Source: Spirochaetota bacterium
GTDB lineage: Bacteria; Spirochaetota; Spirochaetia; Treponematales; UBA12059
NCBI GenBank assembly: GCA_022703505.1
Contig: JAKLDN010000003.1
Location: 124,001-188,000, forward strand
Direction of reading: 5' to 3'
DNA length: 64,000 nt
Shown here: positions 34,829 through 43,667 of the stretch, in pieces
Layout: every line of letters starts with the position of its first letter
Position numbering within the stretch: position 1 is the first letter of the stretch
The notes under the pieces: generated by a model
Seen by the model: the letters and a program-made list of their open reading frames with translations, nothing else
The model's database searches: none
What the model was told of the DNA's origin: nothing
Translations under genes and position numbers: made by a program

Positions 34829-34839
34829 AGCTCTGTCCC
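34829..34839 (-). repeat. Dispersed 11-mer between the divergent YhhN and GntR genes
   Basis: Lies 14 bases upstream of the GntR -35 element. Confidence 0.8.
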
Positions 34840-34852
34840 TGTTACTATACGC

Positions 34853-34895
34853 TTGCGCGGACCTGGATGCCATGATATTCTAACTGGTAGGACCA
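34853..34895 (+). promoter_or_regulatory. Promoter and FadR-type operator of the GntR gene
   Basis: TTGCGC, 17 bases and TATTCT (34853-34881) are followed directly by TGGTAGGACCA (34885-34895), which fits the FadR-subfamily half-sites TGGT/ACCA. The operator covers the expected transcription start and ends two bases before the ATG, so autorepression is likely. Confidence 0.65.
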
Positions 34896-34897
34896 AT

Positions 34898-35671
34898 ATG
34901 CGCAAGAAGTTGAACATCGCGACCAAAAAACTGGAACGGGAGATCCTGGCAGGCACGTTCAAGCCCGGGGATCGCCTTCCCGCGGAGCGAGCTCTGTCCC
35001 TCCGGTATGGGGTGAGCCGCTCGATACTACGGGAAGGCATCCGACATCTTTCCAGCATGGGCCTTGTCCGCACGGAGGCCCAGAGCGGAACCTACGTTAC
35101 GGATTACCGGAAGGAAGCCTCCCTGGATTTCCTCCTCTACCTGTTGGACAACAACGAACCCCTGGATCCGGAGCTTTTCCGGGCGATCAACGAACTGCGG
35201 GAGATCCTGGAGTCGGGCTGCGCGTCCCGGGCGGCGGCACGCTCCGATCCGGAACGGGTGCGGGCCCTTCGCTCGGCCTTGGCGGCCCTCCGCGCCGAGG
35301 AAGGCGATCCGGAGGGATTAGCGGCGAAGGATTACGAGTTTCATGCGCTCTTCGTGGAGCAGACGGACAATCTGGCACTGCAGCTTCTGTTTCACGCTTT
35401 CCGTTCCGTCTACCTTTACTATGCCCGGTGTTTCTACGCCGAACCCGAAAGCGCCTCGGCCACCTTCTCCCAACTGGAATGCTTCCTGGACAGGGTGGAA
35501 GCCCGGGACGAATCCGGGGCCGCCGCGGCTCTGTCCCTCGCCCTGGCCTACGGACGCGATCGGGTCTATCGAGCTCTGTCCCTGGATTCGAATGCCCCCG
35601 CGATCTCCACGGCGCGATCGAACTTGAAGGAGGTTCCCCATGAAGACCACGGATTCCCCGTCCGCGATTAA
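34898..35671 (+). CDS. FadR-subfamily GntR regulator
   Basis: 257-residue regulator. The winged helix at about 5-70 has the GntR signature FKPGDRLPAERALSLRYGVSRSILREGIRHLSSMGLV, and an FCD ligand-binding domain follows with INELREILES and the conserved YEFHALFVEQ histidine region. In the HTH, A32-L33-S34-L35 is encoded by a dispersed word (34990) without any length change. Two more copies fall in the C-terminal domain. The gene overlaps the glycyl radical enzyme start by 32 bases, so it most likely controls that operon; the effector is unknown. Confidence 0.9.
   Translation: MRKKLNIATKKLEREILAGTFKPGDRLPAERALSLRYGVSRSILREGIRHLSSMGLVRTEAQSGTYVTDYRKEASLDFLLYLLDNNEPLDPELFRAINELREILESGCASRAAARSDPERVRALRSALAALRAEEGDPEGLAAKDYEFHALFVEQTDNLALQLLFHAFRSVYLYYARCFYAEPESASATFSQLECFLDRVEARDESGAAAALSLALAYGRDRVYRALSLDSNAPAISTARSNLKEVPHEDHGFPVRD
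34990..35000 (-). repeat. Dispersed 11-mer in the GntR helix-turn-helix
   Basis: Read R-A-L-S-L at residues 31-35, where GntR proteins usually have R-E-L-A-E; no gap is needed to align. Confidence 0.85.
35527..35582 (-). repeat. Two dispersed 11-mers in the GntR C-terminal domain
   Basis: GGCT variant at 35527-35537 (A-A-L-S-L) and an exact copy at 35572-35582 (R-A-L-S-L-D). Confidence 0.8.
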
Positions 35672-38141
35672 GCAGCCCGCGGGCCTTTCGCCTCGGATCC
35701 GATGGCTCCGGGACTACTACTTCCGGGGGACATCGCGGGCCTGGAACAACCAACAGATCAGTTTCACCACCGGCACAGCCTGGGACATCCAGTACAACGA
35801 GTGCAACTACCACATCGTTCCGGAGACCTACGCCTTCTTCCAGACCTTCACGAGCTCCTTCCGTCAGATCGCACGGCCCGTGGCGCTTCCCCCGGATTTC
35901 TGGAACCTCAGCCTTCCGGAGCGCCGGGCCTGGTTCAACAAGGAGGTGATGACCCGGTACTTGCCCCAGGAGATCCTTCCGAGGGACCTGATCGCCGGGG
36001 CACGCTTCAACGTACATACCTCGCTGTGCCTGACCAAGAGGGAGCATGAAGAGCGTTCCGCGGTGCTCTACGGCCCGAGCGGGCTTCGGAAGGCCGCCAT
36101 CGGGTTCCACAACCACGGCTTCGGGAACGCGGGGCCCACGGGCGGGCACCTCATCCCCGATTATGGCCGGGTCCTGGCCGGGGGATTCGAGGGAATCCTG
36201 GCGGAGCTCGAGGGGAATCTCGCAGCTCTGTCCCCCGAGGACCGTGAGGGCCCCCGGGGAGCCCAGCTCCGGGCCATGATCACCGCCTGCGGGATGCCGG
36301 TCGAGCTGGCCGGAAAGTACCGGGATGAAGCCCGGAGGCTCGCGGATGTCGAGCGGGATCCGGCTCGGGCGGCGGAGCTCCGGCGCATGGCCGCCAACCT
36401 CGAGCGGGTGCCGGCGAAGGGCGCTCGGGACTTCTGGGAGGCCGTCCAGGCCCTGTGGCTGGCCCATATGCTGGTGATGAGCGACGAGAACTATCCGGGG
36501 CCCGGCGTGTCCTTCGGCCGGCTCGACCAAATGCTTCTGCCCTACTGGGAAGCCTCGGTCCGGGAGGGCATGGACCGGGAGTTCGCCAAGGAAATCCTCA
36601 AGTGCTTCTGGATCCACGCGAACACCGCCTACGACTCCATGATCAAGGTCGGAAACCAGGGCATCACCGCAGGGTTCGGCCAACTCTTCAACCTCTCGGG
36701 CCTGGGACCGGGGGGCCGGGACATGACGAACGACCTCACCTTCCTGATCCTGGAGGTCATCGACGAAATGTCCCCGATCCTCGAACCCAAACCCAATGTC
36801 CGGCTCCATCGCGGCAGCCCCGAGGCCCTCCTGGACAAGGTCGTGGACATGATCGCCTCCAGCCAGGGCGCCCCCTTCCTCCTCAACTTCGACGAGAGGT
36901 CCATGGCGGGCATGATGCGGCAGGCCCGGATGTCCGGGGCGGAAGACCGGATCCACGAGGGGAACGTTCACGAGTACGCCTCGGTGGGCTGCCTGGAGAA
37001 CACCATGGTCGGGAACGACCGGTCCGGGACGGTGGACTGCAACCTGAACCTCCTCAAGGCCGTGGAGCTGACCCTGGGAAACGGGTATCCCCTCGTGCCG
37101 CATACGGACGCGATCACCGGTGTCACGGAACGGCCCCGTCGACAGGGCCCCTCCACCGGGGACCCCCGCCGATTCGGGGACTTCGACCGGTTCTGGGACG
37201 CCTACGCCGAGCAGACCCGGGCCCTTATCCGCGAGATAACCGGACTTTACGAGCGCGGGGAAAGCCTGCGGGCCCGGTTCCATCCCACTCCCTACCTTTC
37301 CACCCTCGTCCGGGGCTGCGCCGAAAAGGGAAAGGACGTGACCCGGGGGGGCGCGGAGCTTGGGTACGTCACCATCGAGGGGGTCACCTTCGCTACGACC
37401 GTGGACTCCCTGCTCGCGGTCAAGTACCTGGTGTACGACAACCGTTTCTGCACGATGGACGAGCTGATCCGGTCCCTCAAGGACAATTGGAAGGGGTACG
37501 AGATCCTTCAGGCCCGGGCCCGGAACAGGGCCCCGAAGTACGGACGCGACGATCCGGAGGCGGACGAGCTCGCCCGCCGGGTCATGGACCTCTGGACGGG
37601 GGAGACCTGGAAGTACCGTACCGAATCCACCGGGCGGCGGTTCCGGCCCGGGATGCTCTCCTGGAACTACTGGGTCGGGGACGGGTTCATCCTCCCGGCC
37701 TCCCCGGACGGGCGGCCCAAGGACCAGTTCCTTTCCAACGCCATCTGCCCGTCCAATGGGGCGGACATCCGGGGGCCGACGGCGAACGCCAACTCCGTCG
37801 GGACGGTCCTCGGCGGGAGGGGTGAGGGCGGAGACTGGGGCGGGTACTTCAATTCCCTGCCCAACGGGGCCAGCCATACCATCAGCTTCAACCCCTCCCT
37901 GATCAAGCGGCCCGAGAACCGGGCCAAGTTCAAGAGTTTCCTTCGGGGCTATGCCGAGAACGGGGGAACGGCCCTCCAGGTGAACATGCTGGACCCCGAG
38001 GTTCTACGGGACGCCCAACGGAATCCCTCGGAATACCGGCACCTCCTGGTGCGGGTGACCGGATACAACGCCTACTTCACCTCCATCGGCCGGGAGCTCC
38101 AGGACGAGGTGATCGCGCGGATCGCCCATGAGCAGATCTGA
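35640..38141 (+). CDS. Glycyl radical enzyme of unknown substrate
   Basis: Pyruvate-formate-lyase-superfamily enzyme of 833 residues. The thiyl-radical Cys is C451 in ASVGCLENTMVG (GCxE type) and the radical glycine is G808 in RVTGYNAYF, followed by LQDEVIARIAHE. The early part includes NHGFGNAGPTGGHLIPDY, typical of the dehydratase/lyase branch rather than PFL. Oxygen-sensitive, so it fits an anaerobe. Candidate roles include dehydratase, C-C, C-N or C-S lyase or decarboxylase; none can be chosen from the motifs. GGAGG is upstream, and the activase overlaps its end by 14 bases. A dispersed word encodes A-A-L-S-P at 36224. Confidence 0.9.
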   Translation: MKTTDSPSAIKQPAGLSPRIRWLRDYYFRGTSRAWNNQQISFTTGTAWDIQYNECNYHIVPETYAFFQTFTSSFRQIARPVALPPDFWNLSLPERRAWFNKEVMTRYLPQEILPRDLIAGARFNVHTSLCLTKREHEERSAVLYGPSGLRKAAIGFHNHGFGNAGPTGGHLIPDYGRVLAGGFEGILAELEGNLAALSPEDREGPRGAQLRAMITACGMPVELAGKYRDEARRLADVERDPARAAELRRMAANLERVPAKGARDFWEAVQALWLAHMLVMSDENYPGPGVSFGRLDQMLLPYWEASVREGMDREFAKEILKCFWIHANTAYDSMIKVGNQGITAGFGQLFNLSGLGPGGRDMTNDLTFLILEVIDEMSPILEPKPNVRLHRGSPEALLDKVVDMIASSQGAPFLLNFDERSMAGMMRQARMSGAEDRIHEGNVHEYASVGCLENTMVGNDRSGTVDCNLNLLKAVELTLGNGYPLVPHTDAITGVTERPRRQGPSTGDPRRFGDFDRFWDAYAEQTRALIREITGLYERGESLRARFHPTPYLSTLVRGCAEKGKDVTRGGAELGYVTIEGVTFATTVDSLLAVKYLVYDNRFCTMDELIRSLKDNWKGYEILQARARNRAPKYGRDDPEADELARRVMDLWTGETWKYRTESTGRRFRPGMLSWNYWVGDGFILPASPDGRPKDQFLSNAICPSNGADIRGPTANANSVGTVLGGRGEGGDWGGYFNSLPNGASHTISFNPSLIKRPENRAKFKSFLRGYAENGGTALQVNMLDPEVLRDAQRNPSEYRHLLVRVTGYNAYFTSIGRELQDEVIARIAHEQI
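36224..36234 (-). repeat. Dispersed 11-mer in the glycyl radical enzyme gene
   Basis: Read A-A-L-S-P-E in a surface helix region. Confidence 0.8.
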
Positions 38142-39177
38142 GAGGGGACTGGTGCTGGAAATCCAGCGCATGAGCACGGAGGACGGACCGGGGCTGCGGA
38201 GCACCCTCTTTTTGAAGGGGTGCTCCCTGCGCTGCCGCTGGTGCCACAACCCCGAGAGTATCTCGCCGAAACCTGAGCTCCGCTGGTCCGGGTCCCGGTG
38301 CCTGGGCTGCGGGGAATGTCTGTCCGCCTGCCCGAACCGAGCTCTGTCCCTCGGGGCGGGCATCCGGATCGATCGAGGGTCCTGTGACGGGTGCGGGGAG
38401 TGCGAGCGGACCTGTCCCGGGGGGGCGCTGGAACTATGGGGGCGGTCCATGACCGCGGAGGAAGCCGTCGCCGAGCTCCTTCGGGACCGCTCCTTTTTCG
38501 GCCCGGACGGGGGCGTGACGGTTTCGGGGGGCGAGGCCTGCCTTCAGGCGTCGTTCGTACAGGAAACCCTGGGGCGCCTCCGAAGCGAAGGGGTCGGAAC
38601 CGCCCTGGATACCTGCGGAATGTGCACGGAATTCCGGTTGCTTCGGTCGGCCGAGCATGCGGACCTCGTCCTGTACGACATCAAGGACGCCGATCCGGAT
38701 CGTCACCTGCGGAATACGGGGGGCGACTTGGCCGTGGTACTGAGGAATTTCCGCTTGCTCGCGCGTCCCTCGGGGGACAGAGCTCGAAAACGGATCTGGG
38801 TCCGCACCCCGGTCATCCCCGGCTTGGCCGATTCTCCGGGCATGATCGAAGGCATCGCCCGGTTCCTGGTGGAATCAGGAGCGGAATCCGTGGAACGCTG
38901 GGAACTTTGCGCCTTCAACAACCTCTGCCGCGAGAAATACCGGCAGCTGGGCGAGGAGTGGGAGCTGGCGGCCTCGCCCCTGATGGATGCCGATCACATG
39001 GACCGGCTGGTGGACGCGGCGATCCGGGCGGGCTGGCCGGCGGATCGCATCCGATGGACGGGCATGACGGCGGCCGGCGGGACCGTGGGCAAAGAGCGGC
39101 TCGGCTCGCCGGAGCCGGGAATCGGACGAAGATCCTGGAACGAGGAGGCTCCATGCGCGCGCGACCGGAACGGATGA
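38128..39177 (+). CDS. Glycyl-radical-enzyme activating enzyme (radical SAM)
   Basis: Generates the glycyl radical on the preceding enzyme using SAM and a [4Fe-4S] cluster. The CxxxCxxC motif is C32, C36 and C39 (GCSLRCRWCHNPE). A two-cluster ferredoxin insert follows (CLGCGECLSACP with first Cys C58, then CDGCGECERTCP), as in activases of the non-PFL branch. GGEA of the radical SAM fold is in TVSGGEACLQ. 349 residues. Two dispersed words are inside: one encodes N-R-A-L-S-L-G right after a ferredoxin cysteine motif, the other G-D-R-A. Confidence 0.94.
   Translation: MSRSERGLVLEIQRMSTEDGPGLRSTLFLKGCSLRCRWCHNPESISPKPELRWSGSRCLGCGECLSACPNRALSLGAGIRIDRGSCDGCGECERTCPGGALELWGRSMTAEEAVAELLRDRSFFGPDGGVTVSGGEACLQASFVQETLGRLRSEGVGTALDTCGMCTEFRLLRSAEHADLVLYDIKDADPDRHLRNTGGDLAVVLRNFRLLARPSGDRARKRIWVRTPVIPGLADSPGMIEGIARFLVESGAESVERWELCAFNNLCREKYRQLGEEWELAASPLMDADHMDRLVDAAIRAGWPADRIRWTGMTAAGGTVGKERLGSPEPGIGRRSWNEEAPCARDRNG
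38340..38350 (-). repeat. Dispersed 11-mer in the activase ferredoxin domain
   Basis: Read R-A-L-S-L directly after CPN, a place where ferredoxins often have G-A-L; length is unchanged. Confidence 0.85.
38774..38784 (+). repeat. Dispersed 11-mer in the activase gene
   Basis: Read G-D-R-A in the radical SAM barrel. Confidence 0.8.
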
Positions 39178-40037
39178 CCGACCATTTCGAGCTTGAAGAC
39201 CTCAAATTCTTCGAGCCCGACGGAAAGGTCGGCCTGCTGGCGACCCTGGATCCCGAGGGATTACCCCATGTGACTCTGGTCACCGCGATGCAGGCCCAGG
39301 ACGAGCGGCACCTCATCTTCGGCCAATTCTGCGAAGGCCGGGGAAAACGGTACGCGGAGGAGCGGAAAAAGGTCGGATTTCTGCTCATGACCCTGGACCG
39401 CAGGCTCTGGAAGGGTACCGCTCTGTGGACCGGCAAGGCCCAAAGCGGCCCCGAGCACGAGCTCATGAACCGGAAACCCATGTGGAGGTACAACTCCTAC
39501 TTCGGCATCCATACCGTCCATTACCTGGATCTCATCTCCGTGACCCCGGGCCGGGATCTTCCCTTGGCCGCGGTCGCACGAGGCGTTCTTGCCGGGGCCC
39601 TGCGCGGCAGCCTCGGGGAGGGGAGGATTCGAGGGACAGAGCTCGGCAGGGGGACAGAGCTCGAGCGCCCGGATCCGATCAACCCCTGGACCCGGGCCTT
39701 CATCCGCAAGACCGGGAACCTGAAATTTCTCTCCTACGTGGCCGAGGACGGCTTTCCCCGGATCGTTCCCCAGCTGGCCGCGACCTGCCCGGACGGTCGG
39801 AGTATCCTGCTGCCCGGCACCGAGTTCCCCGCGGATCTTGCCCGGATACCCGCCGGCGCTGCGACGGCCCTCTTCGCGATGTCCCTGGACATGGAGGACG
39901 TCCTGGTGCGGGGCCGGTTCGAGCCCCGTCGCCGGGGCGGAGTCATCCGCGTGGACTGGGTGTACAACTCCATGCCCCCGGTGGCGGAGCAGATCTATCC
40001 GCCCGTGGACCTGGCCCGAAAGGTGGAGGCGTTCTAG
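39153..40037 (+). CDS. Pyridoxamine-5'-phosphate-oxidase-like FMN protein
   Basis: 294 residues with the split-barrel flavin fold. The N-terminal half reads KVGLLATLDPEGLPHVTLVTAMQ, like PNPOx-type proteins, and a second half repeats the pattern (LKFLSYVAEDGFPRIVPQLAA), suggesting a duplicated or two-barrel arrangement. It overlaps the activase by 25 bases, with GAGGAGG before the ATG; ATG 39174 is an alternative. The loop between the two halves carries two dispersed words 18 bases apart (RGTELGRGTELERP). Its link to the glycyl radical enzyme is positional only. Confidence 0.75.
   Translation: MRARPERMTDHFELEDLKFFEPDGKVGLLATLDPEGLPHVTLVTAMQAQDERHLIFGQFCEGRGKRYAEERKKVGFLLMTLDRRLWKGTALWTGKAQSGPEHELMNRKPMWRYNSYFGIHTVHYLDLISVTPGRDLPLAAVARGVLAGALRGSLGEGRIRGTELGRGTELERPDPINPWTRAFIRKTGNLKFLSYVAEDGFPRIVPQLAATCPDGRSILLPGTEFPADLARIPAGAATALFAMSLDMEDVLVRGRFEPRRRGGVIRVDWVYNSMPPVAEQIYPPVDLARKVEAF
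39633..39661 (+). repeat. Two dispersed 11-mers 18 bases apart
   Basis: Both read R-G-T-E-L in the loop between the two halves of the PNPOx-like protein; the tightest direct pair in the window. Confidence 0.85.
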
Positions 40038-40083
40038 GCGGATTTCGGTCCGCGCACCCTTCCGAGTCCGTGGTTCGGGTGGT

Positions 40084-40113
40084 TTCAAATGACCGCAGTC
40101 AATAAGATATATT
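40084..40113 (+). promoter_or_regulatory. Candidate promoter of the V-ATPase operon
   Basis: TTCAAA, an 18-base spacer and TATATT in an AT-rich patch of the 235-base gap before the first gene of the operon. Nothing else distinct is seen in this gap. Confidence 0.45.
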
Positions 40114-40272
40114 TTTCTTGAAAGGTTTTCCAAATTTCGGGGACGCGCCTTCGGCGGCCCCACATCGTTCGGCGTAAGGTACACACTCTTCCTCAGCCGG
40201 GCCTAAGGCTCCTTGCGCGGCCCTCCCCGATGGACGATACTGAAATCATCCGGAATCCCGAGGGAGGCGAGC

Positions 40273-40638
40273 ATGGAGCGCAAGTGTTTGTACTTCCTGA
40301 AAATACTCCGAGCCGAGCTGGAAGACCTCCTGGAGGATCTCAAGTCCGTAGAAGGCCGTTACCGCGAGCGGTTCGCCAGCTCGGAGATCACGAACTACGT
40401 GCTCCTGGAAAACGAGGCCCTCCTATCCCGGGAGGAGGAATCGGTCCGCGCGCTGATCTCCAGCATTGACGGAATGAATTCGTCACGCTATAAAAGTGTG
40501 GACGAAATCGTAGAGGACCTGGACGCCGTCGCCCGCGAGTTCATAACTTCCAAGGAGTATCCCGCCGCCGTCCACAAGCTGCTTAGGCGGAAGATGGACA
40601 AGGTGCTCTCCTACGTTATGGCGGAAGACGCCCCATAG
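40273..40638 (+). CDS. Small coiled-coil protein at the head of the V-ATPase operon
   Basis: Unrecognised 121-residue charged helical protein (KILRAELEDLLEDLKSVEGRYRERF; VDEIVEDLDAVAREF). The start at MERKCLYFLKILR has AGGGAGG upstream. It is 25 bases ahead of atpE and shares the operon, so a role in V-ATPase assembly is possible, though unproven. Confidence 0.75.
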   Translation: MERKCLYFLKILRAELEDLLEDLKSVEGRYRERFASSEITNYVLLENEALLSREEESVRALISSIDGMNSSRYKSVDEIVEDLDAVAREFITSKEYPAAVHKLLRRKMDKVLSYVMAEDAP

Positions 40639-40663
40639 ATTTCAATCCGGATAAGGGGAAGCC

Positions 40664-41278
40664 ATGGACATTCGACTTCAGGAACTTCTGGACAAGATCA
40701 GGAAGGACGGGATCGAGGCCGCCCAGACCGACGCCGCCAAGGTCCTGGCGGAGGCGGAGGAGCGGCGCAGGGCCGTCCTGGCCGAGGCGGATCGGGAGGC
40801 GAAGGCCCTCCTGGCCAAGGCCAAGGCCGACGCCGACCGCTTCGAGGAAGCCGGCAAGGCCGCCCTGGAACAGGCCGCCCGCAACCTGGTGATCTCTTTC
40901 CGCACCGAGATCGAGGCCGTGCTCGCCGCGATCGTGCGGACGGACACCGAAAAGGCCCTCTCGGGGCCCGTCCTGGAAGCGGCGATTCCCGCGGTCTTGG
41001 CCGCCTGGAAGGACAAGGGCACCGACGACCTGGCCGTCCTGCTCCCGCCCGCGGAGCTTTCCAAACTCGAGGCGTCCTTCCGGAAGAAGCTTGAGTCGGA
41101 GCTGAAAAAGGGCCTGGAACTACGCCCCTTCCCGGGGATCAAGGCCGGTTTCCGGATCGCGGAAAAGGGCGGGGCGGCGTACTACGATTTCTCCGCGGAC
41201 TCCCTTGCGGAGATGATCTCCCAGTACCTGAACGCCCGGCTGGGCCAGATCGCCGCGGCGGCCATCCGGAAAGAATAG
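40664..41278 (+). CDS. atpE: V-type ATPase subunit E
   Basis: Peripheral stalk subunit of the V/A-type ATPase. 204 residues; the N-terminal half is a long Ala/Glu/Lys coiled coil (VLAEAEERRRAVLAEADREAKALLAKA), and the C-terminal half forms the globular cap with LEASFRKKLESELKKGLELRPF and GGAAYYDFSADSLAEMI. It starts the structural gene run E, DUF2764, A, B, D, I, K. Confidence 0.92.
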   Translation: MDIRLQELLDKIRKDGIEAAQTDAAKVLAEAEERRRAVLAEADREAKALLAKAKADADRFEEAGKAALEQAARNLVISFRTEIEAVLAAIVRTDTEKALSGPVLEAAIPAVLAAWKDKGTDDLAVLLPPAELSKLEASFRKKLESELKKGLELRPFPGIKAGFRIAEKGGAAYYDFSADSLAEMISQYLNARLGQIAAAAIRKE

Positions 41279-41282
41279 CGCC

Positions 41283-41864
41283 GTGCCCGCGTACTACTAC
41301 CTGCGCTCCACCCTCCCTACGCTCCTGCCGGCCTCGGCGCCGCCCTTCTCGTTCCGGGGCTTCCTGGATCGCTGCGAGGGCCGGATGCGGGACGCGGATT
41401 TCCTCGTGCTCGCGGCCGCGGGCGACACGGAGGCCGAGGATGCCGAGACGGTCCGCCGGGTCCGCGCGTCCCGGGTGCTGTCCTCCTTCCGGACCTGGGA
41501 CAAGGCCCTCCGGAACGAACTGGCGCGACTGCGGGCCCACAAGCTGGGCAGGGCTCCGGAAAAGTTCCTCCGCCCCGGGGACCCGGAGTGGGACGGCATC
41601 CGGGCTGCCCAGGCGGCCGCCCAGTGCGAGGATCCCCTGGAGGGCGAACTTATCATCGAGCGGGAGAAGTGGGCCTACCTGGAGCGCCTCGAGGCGGGAC
41701 ACTACTTCGATCTGGAGGCCCTGGCGGCCTATGCCCTGAAGCTCCGGATCCTCGAGCGCAAGGCCCGGTTCGAGGCGGAGCGCGGCGAGGCCTCCTACCG
41801 GACCGCCTATCACGAGATCCTCGATACCGCAGAAGCGCCCCCCGCCGAAGGCCGCGGGGCGTAG
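41283..41864 (+). CDS. DUF2764 protein of the V-ATPase operon
   Basis: 193 residues with a GTG start four bases after atpE. The start MPAYYYLRSTLPTLLP and REKWAYLERLEAGHYFDLEALAAYALKL match the DUF2764 family found between subunits E and A in spirochaetes and Bacteroidetes. Those operons lack a recognisable subunit C, so a C-like central-stalk role is a reasonable inference. Confidence 0.85.
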   Translation: MPAYYYLRSTLPTLLPASAPPFSFRGFLDRCEGRMRDADFLVLAAAGDTEAEDAETVRRVRASRVLSSFRTWDKALRNELARLRAHKLGRAPEKFLRPGDPEWDGIRAAQAAAQCEDPLEGELIIEREKWAYLERLEAGHYFDLEALAAYALKLRILERKARFEAERGEASYRTAYHEILDTAEAPPAEGRGA

Positions 41865-41893
41865 GACAGATTCAGAGCGATCGGAGACATACG

Positions 41894-43666
41894 ATGACGA
41901 AGACGAACGGAAGCGTGACGGGCGTGAACGGAAACATGGTGACGGTCCGCGTGGAAGGGGCCGTCTCCATGAACGAGGTCGCCTATATCGAGACCCGGGG
42001 CAAGCGCCTCAAGAGCGAGGTGATCCGCATCCGGGGGGACCTGGTCCAGGTGCAGGTCTTCGAGATGACCAAGGGCATCCGGGTCGGGGATCCCGTGGCC
42101 TTCACGGGCGAGATGCTCGCCGTGGAGCTCGGGCCGGGCCTCCTGGGGCAGATCTACGACGGCCTCCAGAACCCCCTGCCCGAAGTGGCCGCCAAGGTCG
42201 GCCACTTCCTGGAACCCGGGGTCTACCTGGAAGCCCTCCCGAGGGACAGAGCTTGGGCGTTCACCCCCGCCGCCAAGCCCGGCGACAAGGTCCGTGCCGC
42301 GGACCTCCTGGGTACCGTGCCCGAGGGAGCCTTCACCCACCGCATCATGGTTCCCTTCGGATTCCTGGGGACCTACACCGTCAAGTCCGTGGCGCCCGCG
42401 GGGTCCTACAAGGTCACCGATCGGGTGGCGGAGCTCCAGGGAGAGGACGGCACGGTCCACCCCGTGACCCTCATGTTCCAGTGGCCCGTCAAGCGGGCGG
42501 TCACCTGCTACGCCGAGCGCCTCAAGCCCGTGGAGCCGATGGTCACCCACGTCCGCTTGATCGACACCTTCTTCCCCGTGGCCAAGGGCGGCACCTACTG
42601 CATCCCGGGCCCCTTCGGGGCCGGCAAAACGGTCCTCCAGCAGATCACCAGCCGCCACGCGGACGTGGACATCGTCATCGTCGCGGCCTGCGGCGAGCGG
42701 GCCGGCGAGGTCGTGGAAACCCTCAAGGAGTTCCCGGAGCTCCTGGATCCCCACACGGGCCGCTCCCTCATGGAACGGACCATCATCGTCTGCAACACCT
42801 CCTCCATGCCCGTGGCCTCCCGGGAGGCTTCCGTGTACACCGCGGTCACCATGGCGGAGTACTACCGGCAGATGGGCCTGGACGTCCTTCTGCTGGCGGA
42901 TTCCACCAGCCGCTGGGCCCAGGCCATGCGGGAGATGTCCGGCCGCCTGGAGGAGATCCCCGGCGAGGAGGCCTTCCCGGCCTACCTGGAATCCGTCATC
43001 GCCTCCTTCTACGAGCGCGCGGGCATCGTACGCCTCGCGGACGGCAATACCGGCTCGGTCACCATCGGCGGGACCGTGTCCCCCGCGGGGGGCAACTTCG
43101 AGGAGCCCGTCACCCAGGCCACCCTCAAGGTCGTCGGGGCCTTCCACGGCCTTTCCCGGGAGCGCTCGGACGCCCGCAAGTACCCGGCCATCCACCCCCT
43201 GGAGTCCTGGTCCAAGTATTCGGGCATCCTCTCCGCGGAAGCCGTCCGCTACGCCCACGCCGTCCTGGCCCGGGGGGCCGAGGTGGGGCAGATGATGAAG
43301 GTCGTCGGCGAGGAGGGGACCTCCCTGGACGACTACGTCGTGTACCTCAAGAGCGAGTACCTGGACGCGGTCTACATCCAGCAGAACTCCTTCGATCCCG
43401 TGGACGCGGCGGTCTCCCCGGAGCGGCAGAAGTCCGTCTTCTCCATGGTCATCGGGGTGCTGGGTACGGCCTTCCGCTTCAAGGACAAGGACGAGGCCCG
43501 GGACTGGTTCTACAAGCTGCGCCAGGGCTTCCTGGACCTGAACGGCTCGGAATGGAAGAGCGACCGGTTCGCCCAGGTCGAGAAGGGCCTCCGGACCCTG
43601 ATCGGCGAGCGCAAGACCGGCCTGGATCCCAAGGCGGCCCGCATCCTCGAGACCCTGGAGAAGTGA
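41894..43666 (+). CDS. atpA: V-type ATPase catalytic subunit A
   Basis: Catalytic nucleotide-binding subunit, 590 residues. The N-terminal barrel ([17 protein letters not shown]) and the non-homologous insert ([11 protein letters not shown] region) precede Walker A GPFGAGKT (239-246), [12 protein letters not shown] and [24 protein letters not shown] is chosen as the start by family alignment. A dispersed word encodes R-D-R-A where many homologues read R-D-K, so it fits the family without a length change. The stop codon is one base before atpB. Confidence 0.97.
   Translation: MTKTNGSVTGVNGNMVTVRVEGAVSMNEVAYIETRGKRLKSEVIRIRGDLVQVQVFEMTKGIRVGDPVAFTGEMLAVELGPGLLGQIYDGLQNPLPEVAAKVGHFLEPGVYLEALPRDRAWAFTPAAKPGDKVRAADLLGTVPEGAFTHRIMVPFGFLGTYTVKSVAPAGSYKVTDRVAELQGEDGTVHPVTLMFQWPVKRAVTCYAERLKPVEPMVTHVRLIDTFFPVAKGGTYCIPGPFGAGKTVLQQITSRHADVDIVIVAACGERAGEVVETLKEFPELLDPHTGRSLMERTIIVCNTSSMPVASREASVYTAVTMAEYYRQMGLDVLLLADSTSRWAQAMREMSGRLEEIPGEEAFPAYLESVIASFYERAGIVRLADGNTGSVTIGGTVSPAGGNFEEPVTQATLKVVGAFHGLSRERSDARKYPAIHPLESWSKYSGILSAEAVRYAHAVLARGAEVGQMMKVVGEEGTSLDDYVVYLKSEYLDAVYIQQNSFDPVDAAVSPERQKSVFSMVIGVLGTAFRFKDKDEARDWFYKLRQGFLDLNGSEWKSDRFAQVEKGLRTLIGERKTGLDPKAARILETLEK
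42243..42253 (+). repeat. Dispersed 11-mer in atpA
   Basis: Read R-D-R-A at a family-consistent position of the V-ATPase A insert. Confidence 0.8.
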
Positions 43667-43667
43667 C

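Noticed and set aside
35640-38141. Pyruvate formate-lyase proper
   Set aside because: PFL has two adjacent active-site cysteines; this protein has the single GCxE cysteine of the dehydratase/lyase branch.
12548-39661. CRISPR array as explanation for the repeated word
   Set aside because: Spacing is irregular, both orientations occur, copies are inside genes and no cas genes are present.
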